Positions 9,997-18,500 of a DNA stretch of 64,000 bases are shown here, piece after piece. Below the pieces are notes generated by a model. The model had not been told where the DNA came from, did not search any database, and saw nothing but the letters and a program-made list of their open reading frames with translations. How positions within the stretch are numbered: position 1 is the first letter of the stretch; each line of letters opens with the position of its first letter. The stretch comes from Rivibacter subsaxonicus (GTDB lineage Bacteria; Pseudomonadota; Gammaproteobacteria; Burkholderiales; Burkholderiaceae_C), in contig NZ_SHKP01000007.1 in assembly GCF_004217215.1 (NCBI RefSeq), forward strand, positions 186,001 to 250,000. Direction: 5' to 3'. A program made the translations under genes and the position numbers.

Positions 9997-12453
9997 CTAA
10001 GCCGCGTCCCGCGGGTGCGCCTGCAACTCGGCGAGCGCCTGGCGGGCGAGTTCCACCACATCGGCCGCCGAGCCGGGGAGGGCCAGGATGGCAGCGAAAT
10101 CCGCCGCCGCGCCGGCCGGGTCGCCGACCGTCTGCCTGGTGGCGCCACGGTTGTAGTGCGCCTTGACCAGCAGGCTCGGCGGGGCCCCGTCCAAGCCGAT
10201 CAGCGCGTCGAAGGCGGACATCGCTCCCGCAAAGTCGCGGCGCCGGCCCTTCTCCCAGCCACAGTTGTAGAGCGCCTTGGCGACCTCGTCGGGTGGGGCC
10301 TCCGCCAGCAAGATCACCGCCTCGCAGTCAGCCAGCCCGCCGTCATCGTCGCCATGCTGAAACTTGGCGATGGCACGGTTGTTCAGTGCCAGGGCCACCT
10401 GGCTCGGCGATGCTCCGGCCAGCGCGACGATGGCATCGAAGTCGGCCATGGCGCCGTCGAGGTCTTCGCGGCTGTACCTCGCGTTGCCCCTGTCGATGAG
10501 CGCCCGAGCCAGCAGATCCACCGGCGCCCCGACCAGCGCGATCACCGCGTCGAACTCGGCGATCGCCCCGCCGATATCGCCGCGCTTGTCCTTGGCGAAG
10601 CCGAGGTGGTAGCGCGCCGCGGCCACCACGTCGGCTTCTGCGCCGGCCAGACCGATCGCCGCCTCGAAGTCGGCCATCGCCGCGACAAGCTCGTTGCGCT
10701 TGCCGTGCGCGACGCCGCGAAAGACGAGCGCTCTCGCAACCAAGTCCACGGGCGCCCCGACCAGCCCGATCAACTCGCCGTGGTCTGCCATCGCCGCCTC
10801 GATGTCGCCGCGCTCGTTCCTGGCGACGCCACGGTTGTAGAGCGCCTTGGCCAACAGCGCGATCGGGGTGCCGGCCAGATCGATCACCGCGCCGTAGTCG
10901 GCCAGCGCCCCGGCGACGTCGCCTCGCTCGTGCTTGACCGCGCCGCGGTTGTTCAGAGCATTCGCAATCAGCGGTGCGGCTCGAGGACTCCGCGCCAGCA
11001 GCTTCGGAAAGCTCTGATCGAAGGCTGGATCCAAGGAGGGCTCATGGACCCTGAATCCCGAGTGCGCAGCATCGATCGCGCAGCGTACCGTTCGATCGGT
11101 GCCGATGGCCTCCGCGATCGCCGCGCATCCGACCAGCGCCTCGCAGTACGGGCGACTGCGCGAATCGAAGCCGGTGATGCTGCAGGCGATCGATTCAATC
11201 AGCCGCTCGGCGTGGCGCCGCATCAGCGGCAAGCGCGACTCGATGAACCAGCGCCGGACCGCCGCGTGCCGTGTGTCGTGCCCAAAGCTCGGATGTCGCT
11301 CGTCGATCAGGAGCCGTCGGTCCGTCAGCAGGTCGATCGCGGTCTGGTCCAGCGCGCCGGCGAGCGAGGGCTCGCGCAGGGCCTCCCACAGCTCGGCGTC
11401 CAAGCGCGGCAGGAAGGCCAGCCGCGCCGCCGTCGCCAGGGGCGCATCATCGAGCGCTGCCAGCAGCGGAGCCAGCTCCGAGTAGCGCAGTTCGTGCGCA
11501 TCTTCGGCCTGGTTGCGCAGCTGATCGGCGCCGGTAATCGCGAGCCGTTGGGCTTCGGTGGTCCAGAAGTTCAGCACGCCCGGGTAGCCGTCGAGCCAGC
11601 CAAGCAGGGTCTCGGCGCTCTGCTCGCGCGTCGCCGGCAGCGCCGAGCGCAGGTGTTCGAGCAGCCGCGTCTGCTCGGCCGGTTCGTCCAGGTCCATCGC
11701 TTGCATGCGGTAGATCTGTGCCGCCGGACTGAGCCGATCGAGGCTCTTCGCCTGTTGCAGCGCTTCGTCGCTCGGCTTGGCGGCCTCCAGTTCGGGATCC
11801 CTCACCGCCAGCAGCAGGTGCACGTCGGGCCAGTCGTCCAGGTGCTTGAGAAAGGCTTCCAACGTGCCCACTTCGTGACGGACCGATGGCGACTTCTCCC
11901 AGGCGTCGAGGATCAGCACGACCCGCCGGTCACTCACACGGGCGACCAGTTCGGTCAGCGACTGCGCCTGGTCGTAGGCCAGCGGCGCGAGTTGCAGGCC
12001 GCCCGACAGCAAGTCTTTTTGCGCCTCGGCCAGGCCGTCGAAGGCGCTGCGCACCACGGCGCCGATGCCTGCGGGCAGTTGCGGACCGGCCAGCTTCTCG
12101 AACAGCAGGCCGACCATCTGCCCGACCTTGGGCACCAGCCCACTGCGGTGGCGTTGCCACAGGCTGAGCGCCTGCTCGCGCAGGCCGCTGTCGGCGAGCC
12201 AGCGCGTGTAGAGGTCGGCGACCGTGTACAGCAGGTGACTGCTCTCGGCACCCTTGGACTCGTGGTAGCCGACCAGGAAGTCGCCTTCCTCGACCAGTCG
12301 CCGAGCCACCTCCTGCAGCACCCAGGTCTTGCCCATCATTGGCCGTGCGACGACGAAGCTGAGGCCGGGGGCGCGGGCCCGCTCCTGCAGAAAGCGAATG
12401 TCGCGCTCACGTCCGAACAGACGATCACGCCGATCCGGGAAGGCTTCGATCAC
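9997..12453 (-). CDS. P-loop NTPase with eight 38-residue TPR units (STAND-like)
   Basis: An 818-residue cytoplasmic protein from a GTG at 12453, preceded by a strong GAGGAG ribosome site. The N-terminal half looks like a signal-transduction (STAND/AAA) NTPase. It has GRERDIRFLQ, then a Walker A variant ARPMMGKTW (first Gly replaced) near residue 40, and a Walker B-like VVLILDAWEKS near 180. A helical winged-helix-like region runs to about 490. Residues 497-800 are eight uninterrupted repeats of exactly 38 residues with TPR spacing, consensus ALYNRGxAxxxRGDxxGAxADF. Such proteins usually act as ligand-controlled switches. No effector domain is visible, so the output is unknown. The gene follows the ketosynthase run after 107 bp. 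Confidence 0.75.
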   Translation of the reverse strand: MIEAFPDRRDRLFGRERDIRFLQERARAPGLSFVVARPMMGKTWVLQEVARRLVEEGDFLVGYHESKGAESSHLLYTVADLYTRWLADSGLREQALSLWQRHRSGLVPKVGQMVGLLFEKLAGPQLPAGIGAVVRSAFDGLAEAQKDLLSGGLQLAPLAYDQAQSLTELVARVSDRRVVLILDAWEKSPSVRHEVGTLEAFLKHLDDWPDVHLLLAVRDPELEAAKPSDEALQQAKSLDRLSPAAQIYRMQAMDLDEPAEQTRLLEHLRSALPATREQSAETLLGWLDGYPGVLNFWTTEAQRLAITGADQLRNQAEDAHELRYSELAPLLAALDDAPLATAARLAFLPRLDAELWEALREPSLAGALDQTAIDLLTDRRLLIDERHPSFGHDTRHAAVRRWFIESRLPLMRRHAERLIESIACSITGFDSRSRPYCEALVGCAAIAEAIGTDRTVRCAIDAAHSGFRVHEPSLDPAFDQSFPKLLARSPRAAPLIANALNNRGAVKHERGDVAGALADYGAVIDLAGTPIALLAKALYNRGVARNERGDIEAAMADHGELIGLVGAPVDLVARALVFRGVAHGKRNELVAAMADFEAAIGLAGAEADVVAAARYHLGFAKDKRGDIGGAIAEFDAVIALVGAPVDLLARALIDRGNARYSREDLDGAMADFDAIVALAGASPSQVALALNNRAIAKFQHGDDDGGLADCEAVILLAEAPPDEVAKALYNCGWEKGRRRDFAGAMSAFDALIGLDGAPPSLLVKAHYNRGATRQTVGDPAGAAADFAAILALPGSAADVVELARQALAELQAHPRDAA
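10054..10965 (-). repeat. Eight tandem 114-bp units encoding 38-residue TPRs
   Basis: Inside the NTPase gene the coding sequence repeats with a period of exactly 114 bp (38 codons) eight times without insertion or deletion, followed by a partial ninth. Each unit carries the TPR signature (A-L-Y-N-R-G, then R-G-D, A-D-F, L-x-G-A-P). The period is four residues longer than the standard 34-residue TPR, which implies a longer inter-helix loop ending in GAP. The copies are diverged at DNA level, so this is not a recent expansion. Confidence 0.85.
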
Positions 12454-12560
12454 GCCATCTCCTCTCGCGCCGCCGGGTTGCAGGGTGTGAGGTCGAACCC
12501 GCGCGCAATCCTAGATCCCGCTGCCTACGCTACCGCGCCCGAAGCTCGGCGCCAGGCTGC

Positions 12561-13196
12561 CTATGCCAGCGCCGGCCCGACGCGCAGCGCGCGGCCGCCA
12601 TCGACGATCAGCGCCGCCGGCCCGCCGGCGGCGGCCTCCGCCAGCGCCTGCGCAGCGCGGCGCAGGGTGGTGGCGACGGGGATCGATGCCACGCTCGCGA
12701 AGCTCAGCATGACCGCGGCCGGTGCTCGCTCGAGGCGCGCGCCGACGCAGTAGCCGGGCGGCTCGCCGTCCTGCGGATCGGCCGCCATCACCAGCGCCAC
12801 CACGATCGCGATGTCGATGCGTTCGCTCGCCAGCGCGTCCAGCGCGGCGTCGAACGCCGCCAGCAGCGCGTCGGCCTGCCCGAGCACGCTGAGGTTGGGT
12901 CCGGTGACGCCGAAGCGCCGTGCCAGCGCGCCGCAGGGCGCGTTGGCCAGGCACCAGGGGAACAGCTCGGGGTTGGCCAGCGCGAGCCCGGTGCGCCGGG
13001 CCTCGGACCAGAAGCGCAGCGAGGTGGCGGCGCCGGCGTCCGAGGTGGCGAGGTACAGGCCGCTGCGGTGCGCGGGTGCGCCTTCGCGCTCGAACAGCGG
13101 CGCGAGCGCCGGCGCGATGGCCTCGATGGCCTCGCGCTCGAGCGGCGCGTCGAAGTGCGACGTGGCATGCGCCTGCAATCCGGCGGCGAAGCTCAC
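12561..13196 (-). CDS. Half-length ketosynthase-like protein resembling a chain-length factor
   Basis: A 211-residue protein from a GTG at 13196 that abuts the ketosynthase stop (TGAGTG). It resembles only the N-terminal half of a beta-ketoacyl synthase (standalone Ketoacyl-synt_2 type). FPWCLANAPCGALARRFGVTG leads into the nucleophile position, where the usual Cys is replaced by Gln107 (VLGQADALL). A Gln there is the hallmark of KS-beta/chain-length-factor subunits, which pair with an active ketosynthase. The His-containing C-terminal half is absent, so it cannot be an independent condensing enzyme. It is most likely a partner of the ketosynthase encoded directly upstream; the product is unknown. 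Confidence 0.65.
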   Translation of the reverse strand: MSFAAGLQAHATSHFDAPLEREAIEAIAPALAPLFEREGAPAHRSGLYLATSDAGAATSLRFWSEARRTGLALANPELFPWCLANAPCGALARRFGVTGPNLSVLGQADALLAAFDAALDALASERIDIAIVVALVMAADPQDGEPPGYCVGARLERAPAAVMLSFASVASIPVATTLRRAAQALAEAAAGGPAALIVDGGRALRVGPALA

Positions 13197-14357
13197 TCAG
13201 TCCTCCCAGGCGCGCAGCAGCAGCGCCGAGTTGAGACCGCCGAAGGCGAAGGCGTTGTTCATGACCCAGCGCAGGCGGCGTGGCAGCGGCGCTTTGGTGC
13301 AGGCGATGCCGGCCTCGGCGTCGGGCACCTCGTGCCCCGCGGTCGGCGGCACCGTCTGCGCGCGCAGGCCCTCGACGCAGATCGCCAGCTCGAGCGCCGA
13401 GGCCGCGCCCAGCGCGTGGCCGAGCGCGCCCTTGCTGCCGCTGACCGGTGGCAACGCCGCGCCGGCATCGCCGAACAGGCCGAGCAGGGCGCGCGCCTCG
13501 GCCGCGTCGGAGGCGCGCGTGCCGCTGCCGTGGGCGTTGACCCAATCGATCTCGTGCGGCGTGATGCCCGCCACTGCCAGCGCGGTCGCCATCGCCGCGC
13601 GCATGCCGGAGCCGTCGGCCAGCGGCGCGGTCGGATGATGGGCGTCGCAGCCCAAGCCGAGCGCCACCACCTCGGCCAGCGGCTGCGCACCGCGAGCGAG
13701 CGCGGCGTCGGCGCGCTCCAGCACGAAGAGCGCCGCGCCCTCGCCGAGCAGCATGCCGCTGCGCGCCGCGTCGAAGGGCCGGCAGCCGTTGCTGGCCATC
13801 GCACGGGCGCGGCTGAAGCCGACCATCGACAGCCGCGAGAAGGGCTCGACGCCGCCGGCCAACGCCACCTCGCAGCGGCCGTGTCGCAGCGTCTCGAGCG
13901 CGGCGCCGACCGCGTAGTTGCCGGCGGCGCAGGCGGTGGCGAGCGAGGCGCGCGGGCCGGCCAGGCCGAAGCGCGCGCGCACGCCCTCGGTGAAGGAGGG
14001 AATCAGGTATTGCGACAGCTCGATCGGCTTGCCCTCGGCGGCTTGCTCGAAGGCCGCGCTCTCGCCGAGCGTGCTGCCGATGTAGACGCCGGTGCCGGCA
14101 GGCAGCGTGATCGCAGCGCTGCTTACCGCCTGCTCGGCGGCGGCGATGGCAAGCGCGCGCCCGCGGCGCAGCGGCTCGGCCTCGAAGTCCGCGATGCGGC
14201 AGGCCTGCGCGCAGCGGTGGCCCTCGGCGGCGAGCTCGGGCCAGTCGCGCGCCGCGCTTGCGCCGGCGAGCAGTTGCTGCCACAGCGACGCCGGGTCGTG
14301 GCCCAGCGGCGAGACGAGCCCGACGCCGGTGATGACGACGCGCGGGGCCAGACTCAT
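13197..14357 (-). CDS. Beta-ketoacyl-ACP synthase (FabF/aryl-polyene type), catalytic
   Basis: A 386-residue condensing enzyme with an intact triad: Cys143 in TACAAGNYAVG, His276 in NAHGSGT and His314 in KGALGHALGA. The start RVVITGVGLVSPLG and the closing NNAFAFGGLNSALLL are standard for FabF-like synthases. It joins a malonyl-ACP unit to an acyl chain. It overlaps the ACP gene by four bases (ATGA) and abuts the half-length partner, giving ACP, active KS and CLF-like proteins in one translational run. No ketoreductase, dehydratase or acyltransferase is nearby, so it must use fatty-acid pathway enzymes or make a very simple acyl group. Confidence 0.88.
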   Translation of the reverse strand: MSLAPRVVITGVGLVSPLGHDPASLWQQLLAGASAARDWPELAAEGHRCAQACRIADFEAEPLRRGRALAIAAAEQAVSSAAITLPAGTGVYIGSTLGESAAFEQAAEGKPIELSQYLIPSFTEGVRARFGLAGPRASLATACAAGNYAVGAALETLRHGRCEVALAGGVEPFSRLSMVGFSRARAMASNGCRPFDAARSGMLLGEGAALFVLERADAALARGAQPLAEVVALGLGCDAHHPTAPLADGSGMRAAMATALAVAGITPHEIDWVNAHGSGTRASDAAEARALLGLFGDAGAALPPVSGSKGALGHALGAASALELAICVEGLRAQTVPPTAGHEVPDAEAGIACTKAPLPRRLRWVMNNAFAFGGLNSALLLRAWED

Positions 14358-14602
14358 GCCGACACCCGTTCGACGATGTAGGCGTGCAGCGCCTCGAGGC
14401 TGGTGAAGCCGGGCAGGTCGGCGTCGGGAATCATCAGCTCGTAGCGCTGCTCGATGCGGGCGACCAGTTCGACCAGGTCGAGCGAGTCGAGGTTGAGGTC
14501 CTGCTTGAAATGCGCCGCCAGCGGCCAGTCGCGCGGCAGCGCCGGCTTGATCGAGCGCAACTCCTCGCGCAGGAACTCGATGATCTGCTCGTCGGCTTCC
14601 AC
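14354..14602 (-). CDS. Acyl carrier protein
   Basis: An 82-residue acidic protein from a GTG at 14602. The phosphopantetheine attachment site is DSLDLVEL, with Ser40 as the modified residue. The surrounding helices (EQIIEFLREEL at the start, FTSLEALHAYIVERV at the end) fit the four-helix ACP fold. It carries acyl intermediates for the ketosynthase whose start overlaps its stop. It is not the housekeeping AcpP, which lies in the fab cluster and has a different sequence around the serine. It follows the C25-like peptidase gene after 12 bp. Confidence 0.9.
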   Translation of the reverse strand: MEADEQIIEFLREELRSIKPALPRDWPLAAHFKQDLNLDSLDLVELVARIEQRYELMIPDADLPGFTSLEALHAYIVERVSA

Positions 14603-14614
14603 CGTGGCCCCCGT

Positions 14615-15565
14615 TCAGCCAAAGGTCGGCACCGCGCCGGCCCGTGCCAGCGCCGCGCTCTCGGCGGCCAGCGGTGCCATCGGGTCGCCGATCAGCCGGT
14701 AGGACGCACAGGCCGCGGGCGAGGCCGGTGCGCCGCGCGCGACCAGTTCACCGATGCTGCGCGCGCCGGCGAGCAGCGCGTCGCACAGGCCGACCGCCCA
14801 GCGCGTGTTGTCGGTGTGCAGCGTGTCGCCGATCGCGCCCAGGCTCGCGGCGGCGATGCCGAGCAGCGGCACCTGCTCGGCATAGGACAGCCCGACCCGG
14901 CGCCGGCTCGCGGTGCGGCAGCACAGCGACAGCAGCGCACCGAGCGGTTCGGCCGCGCTGCCGTCCGGCTGCTGCCGCTCCGGCTCGAAGTGGCGCCCGC
15001 GCACGCCGTGGTAGCCGACCCAGCCCATCGGTCGGCCGTGGCCCACGTAGAGCCCGAGGCCGAGCCCGGTCGCCAGCGCCGGCACCAGCGCGTCGCGGGT
15101 GATCGTCTCGCCGGTCCAGCGCAGCAGGCGCAGGCGATCGGCGAGCAGCGCCTCGATGCGGTCGGCCACGTGCAGGTACTGCGGATGCCACTGGCCGAGC
15201 AGCGCCACCGAGACCTGTTGCGCAGCGCGGCGCTGCACGCGCGCCGCGGTGGCGGCAAAGCGCCGGTTGGCGTCGCGGCCCCTCAGCGGCAGCCAGGCGG
15301 CCGGTATCCGCCGGCCGGTGCGATCGCGCAGCCAGGGCCCGGGCAGCGCACTCGAAGGCGCGTAGCGGCCCGAACCGGCGAGCAGCAAGGCGTCGACCGG
15401 CGCATCGGCCTGCTGCAGCAACGCCTGCGGCTCGGGCAGGCCCGCATCGCAGGCCACGATCTCGACCTCGATGCCACGCTCGCGCCAGGCCGCAAGCAGC
15501 TCGCCGAAGTCGGGCTGCTGTTCGCGCGGCACCGCGAACAGCAGATGCCGGGGGGCCTCAGGCAA
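14615..15565 (-). CDS. C25/caspase-like (clan CD) cysteine peptidase homologue
   Basis: A 316-residue protein from a TTG at 15565 that overlaps the stop of the large upstream gene; a GTG at codon 12 is the alternative start. It has the clan CD arrangement. A hydrophobic strand leads to LYVGHGRPMGW (His176), and a second strand leads to LLSLCCRTAS (Cys215/Cys216). Further on, SYRLIGDPMAPL resembles the Y-x-L-x-G-D-P ending of gingipain-like C25 peptidases. No signal peptide is visible, so it probably acts in the cytoplasm. The natural target is unknown; the co-encoded large repeat protein is an obvious candidate. The family call is from motif reading only. Confidence 0.6.
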   Translation of the reverse strand: MPEAPRHLLFAVPREQQPDFGELLAAWRERGIEVEIVACDAGLPEPQALLQQADAPVDALLLAGSGRYAPSSALPGPWLRDRTGRRIPAAWLPLRGRDANRRFAATAARVQRRAAQQVSVALLGQWHPQYLHVADRIEALLADRLRLLRWTGETITRDALVPALATGLGLGLYVGHGRPMGWVGYHGVRGRHFEPERQQPDGSAAEPLGALLSLCCRTASRRRVGLSYAEQVPLLGIAAASLGAIGDTLHTDNTRWAVGLCDALLAGARSIGELVARGAPASPAACASYRLIGDPMAPLAAESAALARAGAVPTFG

Positions 15566-18500
15566 CTTGCGGATTGCTCTGGACGAAGGTGGCGAACTTC
15601 TGCCACGGCTCGAGCGTCGGGCCGCTCTGGTTGAGCAGCACCTTGCGCACGAAGTACTGCATCATGATCTGGCCCTGCTGCTCGGGGTTGAAGTCGAAGA
15701 AGTCGTTGGTGGCGTTGAGCTCGTCCTGGCCTCCTTCGCCGGTGATGAAGCCGATCGGCTCGTCCTCCGAGCCACCGTTGTAGTTGGCATTCAACAGCGT
15801 GATACCGGTGTCGGCGCTGTCGTAGCCGTAGTTGTAGGCGGCGTCGCCCTGCGCGATCTGGCTGAAGACCGCGTGGCCCATGTAGATCGGGCCGACGTTC
15901 TGGTTCTGCCAGACATGGGTCATCTCGTGGATGAACTGGTAGCGCTTGATCGGCACCTCGTCGGCATCGAAGTTGATCAGGTTGCCGGTGACGAAGGCGC
16001 GCGACTCCGGGTTGCCGTTGAAGAAGTCCTGGATGCCGAAGATGATCGAGTTGGTCGGCGAATCGGTGGCGATCCACGCGTTGTCCAGATCGACCGAGTC
16101 GGCGAACACCAGCTCCGCATCGGCACGCTCGGCCGCGGTGAGGTTGCGGAAGCCGTTGAGGAAGATCATCAGCTGGAAGATCACCGTGTCGAGCAGACCG
16201 ACCGCCACCTCGAGCACCGCGACCAGCATGTCCTTGATGTTCTCGCCGATCGCGACCATCGTTCGCACGAACTCGTCGACGAACTCCTCGCCGGCCTGCT
16301 TGAAGGCGTCGACCACGCTGTTCAGCGTCTGGCCGAGCTGGCGCGCGGCGCGCACCAGGTTGTCCATCGCCTGGTCCGGATGCTGGATGGTCTCGATCAC
16401 CAGCTGGGCCAGCGTGATGCCGGCCTCGAGGGCGCCACGCACGACCTCGAGCGCGACCTCGAAGGCCTTGCCAACGGTCCAGACGACCAGCTTGGCCAGC
16501 TCGAAGCCGGCCGCCAGCGCGCCCTTCACGAACTTGGCGATGCCGGGCAAGAAGTCCTTCTCGAGGTAGTTCAGCGCGTACTGGATCGAGTTGCCGACGC
16601 GCTCCCACAGGCCGCCGAGCACGTCGAGCGCATCGGCGCCACGCGCGATGGCCCAGTCGATCACCTCGGTGATCGCGGCGCCGACGTCCTCGCAGAGCTG
16701 GACGATGCGCTCGAGCACCGCCTGGGTCTGGGCCGCGGCCCAGTCGAGCATCTCGGAGACGCTCTTCTTGACGAAGCGGATCGCCAGCACCGCCTCGCGC
16801 CACAGGGCCGAGGTGAGTGCCTCGCCACGATCGAGCAGCCAGCCGAGCACGTCGCCGACCGGACCAAGCGCCTGCAGCACCGCGTTGACGATCTTGCGGA
16901 ACACGAAGTAGCTGGCGCTGGCCACGGCCTCGAGGATCTCGAGCGCCTTGGCGCCGGCCGCCAGCGCGGCCTCGACCAACCGCGCCGCGGTGCGGTAGGT
17001 GAACTCGACCATCTGCTTGGTGAACTCGACGATGGTCTTGCCGAGCTCGAAGGCGGCCTTGACCACCGCCTTGAGCAGGTTCATCGCCAGCGACAGCGTT
17101 TCCTTGAGCAGCGTCAGCAGCGTGCGGCCAAGCTCGAAGAAGGCCTGCACCGCCTTCTTGATGGCCTGCACCGCGTGGGTGGCCAGCGTCGCGACGATGT
17201 CGACGAAGAGCTTGCCGGCCTCGAGCAGGCCCTGCACCACCTTCTTGACGATGCTGGCGGCGGCGTTGGCGATGATCTTGGTGAGCTCGACCAGCGCCTC
17301 GCCGGCCTTGATCGCGGCGCGCACGATGTCCTTGACCAGGTCGAGCCCGGCGTTGACGGCCTCGGTGATCAGCGTCGCCACCGCGCGGCCGATCGCGAGC
17401 AGCCCCGAGACCACCGCGTCGAACAGCTCCCAGGGCCGCGCGATCAGCTGCGTGAAGATCTTGGCGACGGTCTCGCCGAGCTCGACGAAGGCCTTGACGA
17501 AGTCGCGCACCAGCTGCGCGCCGGCGACCAGCGCCTGCGCCAGCACGTTGCCGATGGTCTTGCCGATCGCCAGCAGCGCCTCGGCACCGCGCTTGATGAT
17601 GTCGAAGCTCTTGTTGGCGAGGTAGCTCAGCAGCTCGCCGAGCTGGCGGCCGAGGTTGTCGATCGCCTTGAGCACCGTGATCAGCGCGTCCTTGGCGAGG
17701 TTGAAGGCGGCATCCAGCACGTTGAAGAGGCCGGTGCCGATCGCGTTGAGCCCGGCGACGATCTTCTTTACCAGCTCGTAGCCGCTCTCGAGCGCCGCCT
17801 GCAGCAGGTTCAGCACCGTCTTGCCGGCGGCGATCAGCGCCTTGACGAGGTTGGCCACGTCGTTGGCGACCCAGCTCGCGATGTCGGCCAGGGCCTGGCC
17901 CAGGGTCTTGACGGCATCGACCACCGCGTCGACGACCGAGTTGATCGCGTTGACGATGTCGTCGGCGACATCCTCGAAGAAGTCGACCACCGCGGCGTCG
18001 GTGTCGGGCGGCGCCGGCGGACGGCCCTCCTGCAGGCGGCCGATCTCGGCGCCGGCGTCGCGCAGCCACAGCAGCACGTCCTGCAGGCCGGCGTGGTCGA
18101 CCTTCTTGTCCTCGCGCAGCACCAGCTCGCGCATCAGCGTGCGGCCCTGGGCGCGCGGCAGCTGGCCGATGGCGTGCACCACGCCGCGCGCGTGGCCGGC
18201 GCGGCGATAGCCGTTGATCAGCGTGCGGCGCTCGGCCGGCTCCATGCTCGCGGCCTGCTGGAACAGCTCGCGGTGATGCAGCGGATCGCTGATCGAGGTG
18301 GCGTAGGCCTGGGCCAGGCGCGAGGCACCGCTGCGGTTGCGCTGGAAGACCTGGTGGAAGGTCGGCGCCAGCTCGACCGCCTTGTGCGGCACGCGCTTGA
18401 CGATGGCGTTCAGGGCCGTGGAGTTCTGCAGCGAGGCGCCTTCGACCGCACGCAGCAGCCGGTTCTCGCCGGCCACCAGCCGCGGCATCGGCGCGTTGCG

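Noticed and set aside
12561-14602. Aryl polyene or type II polyketide gene cluster
   Set aside because: KS, CLF-like and ACP are present, but ketoreductase, dehydratase, acyltransferase, thioesterase, ammonia-lyase and export genes are absent from the neighbourhood.
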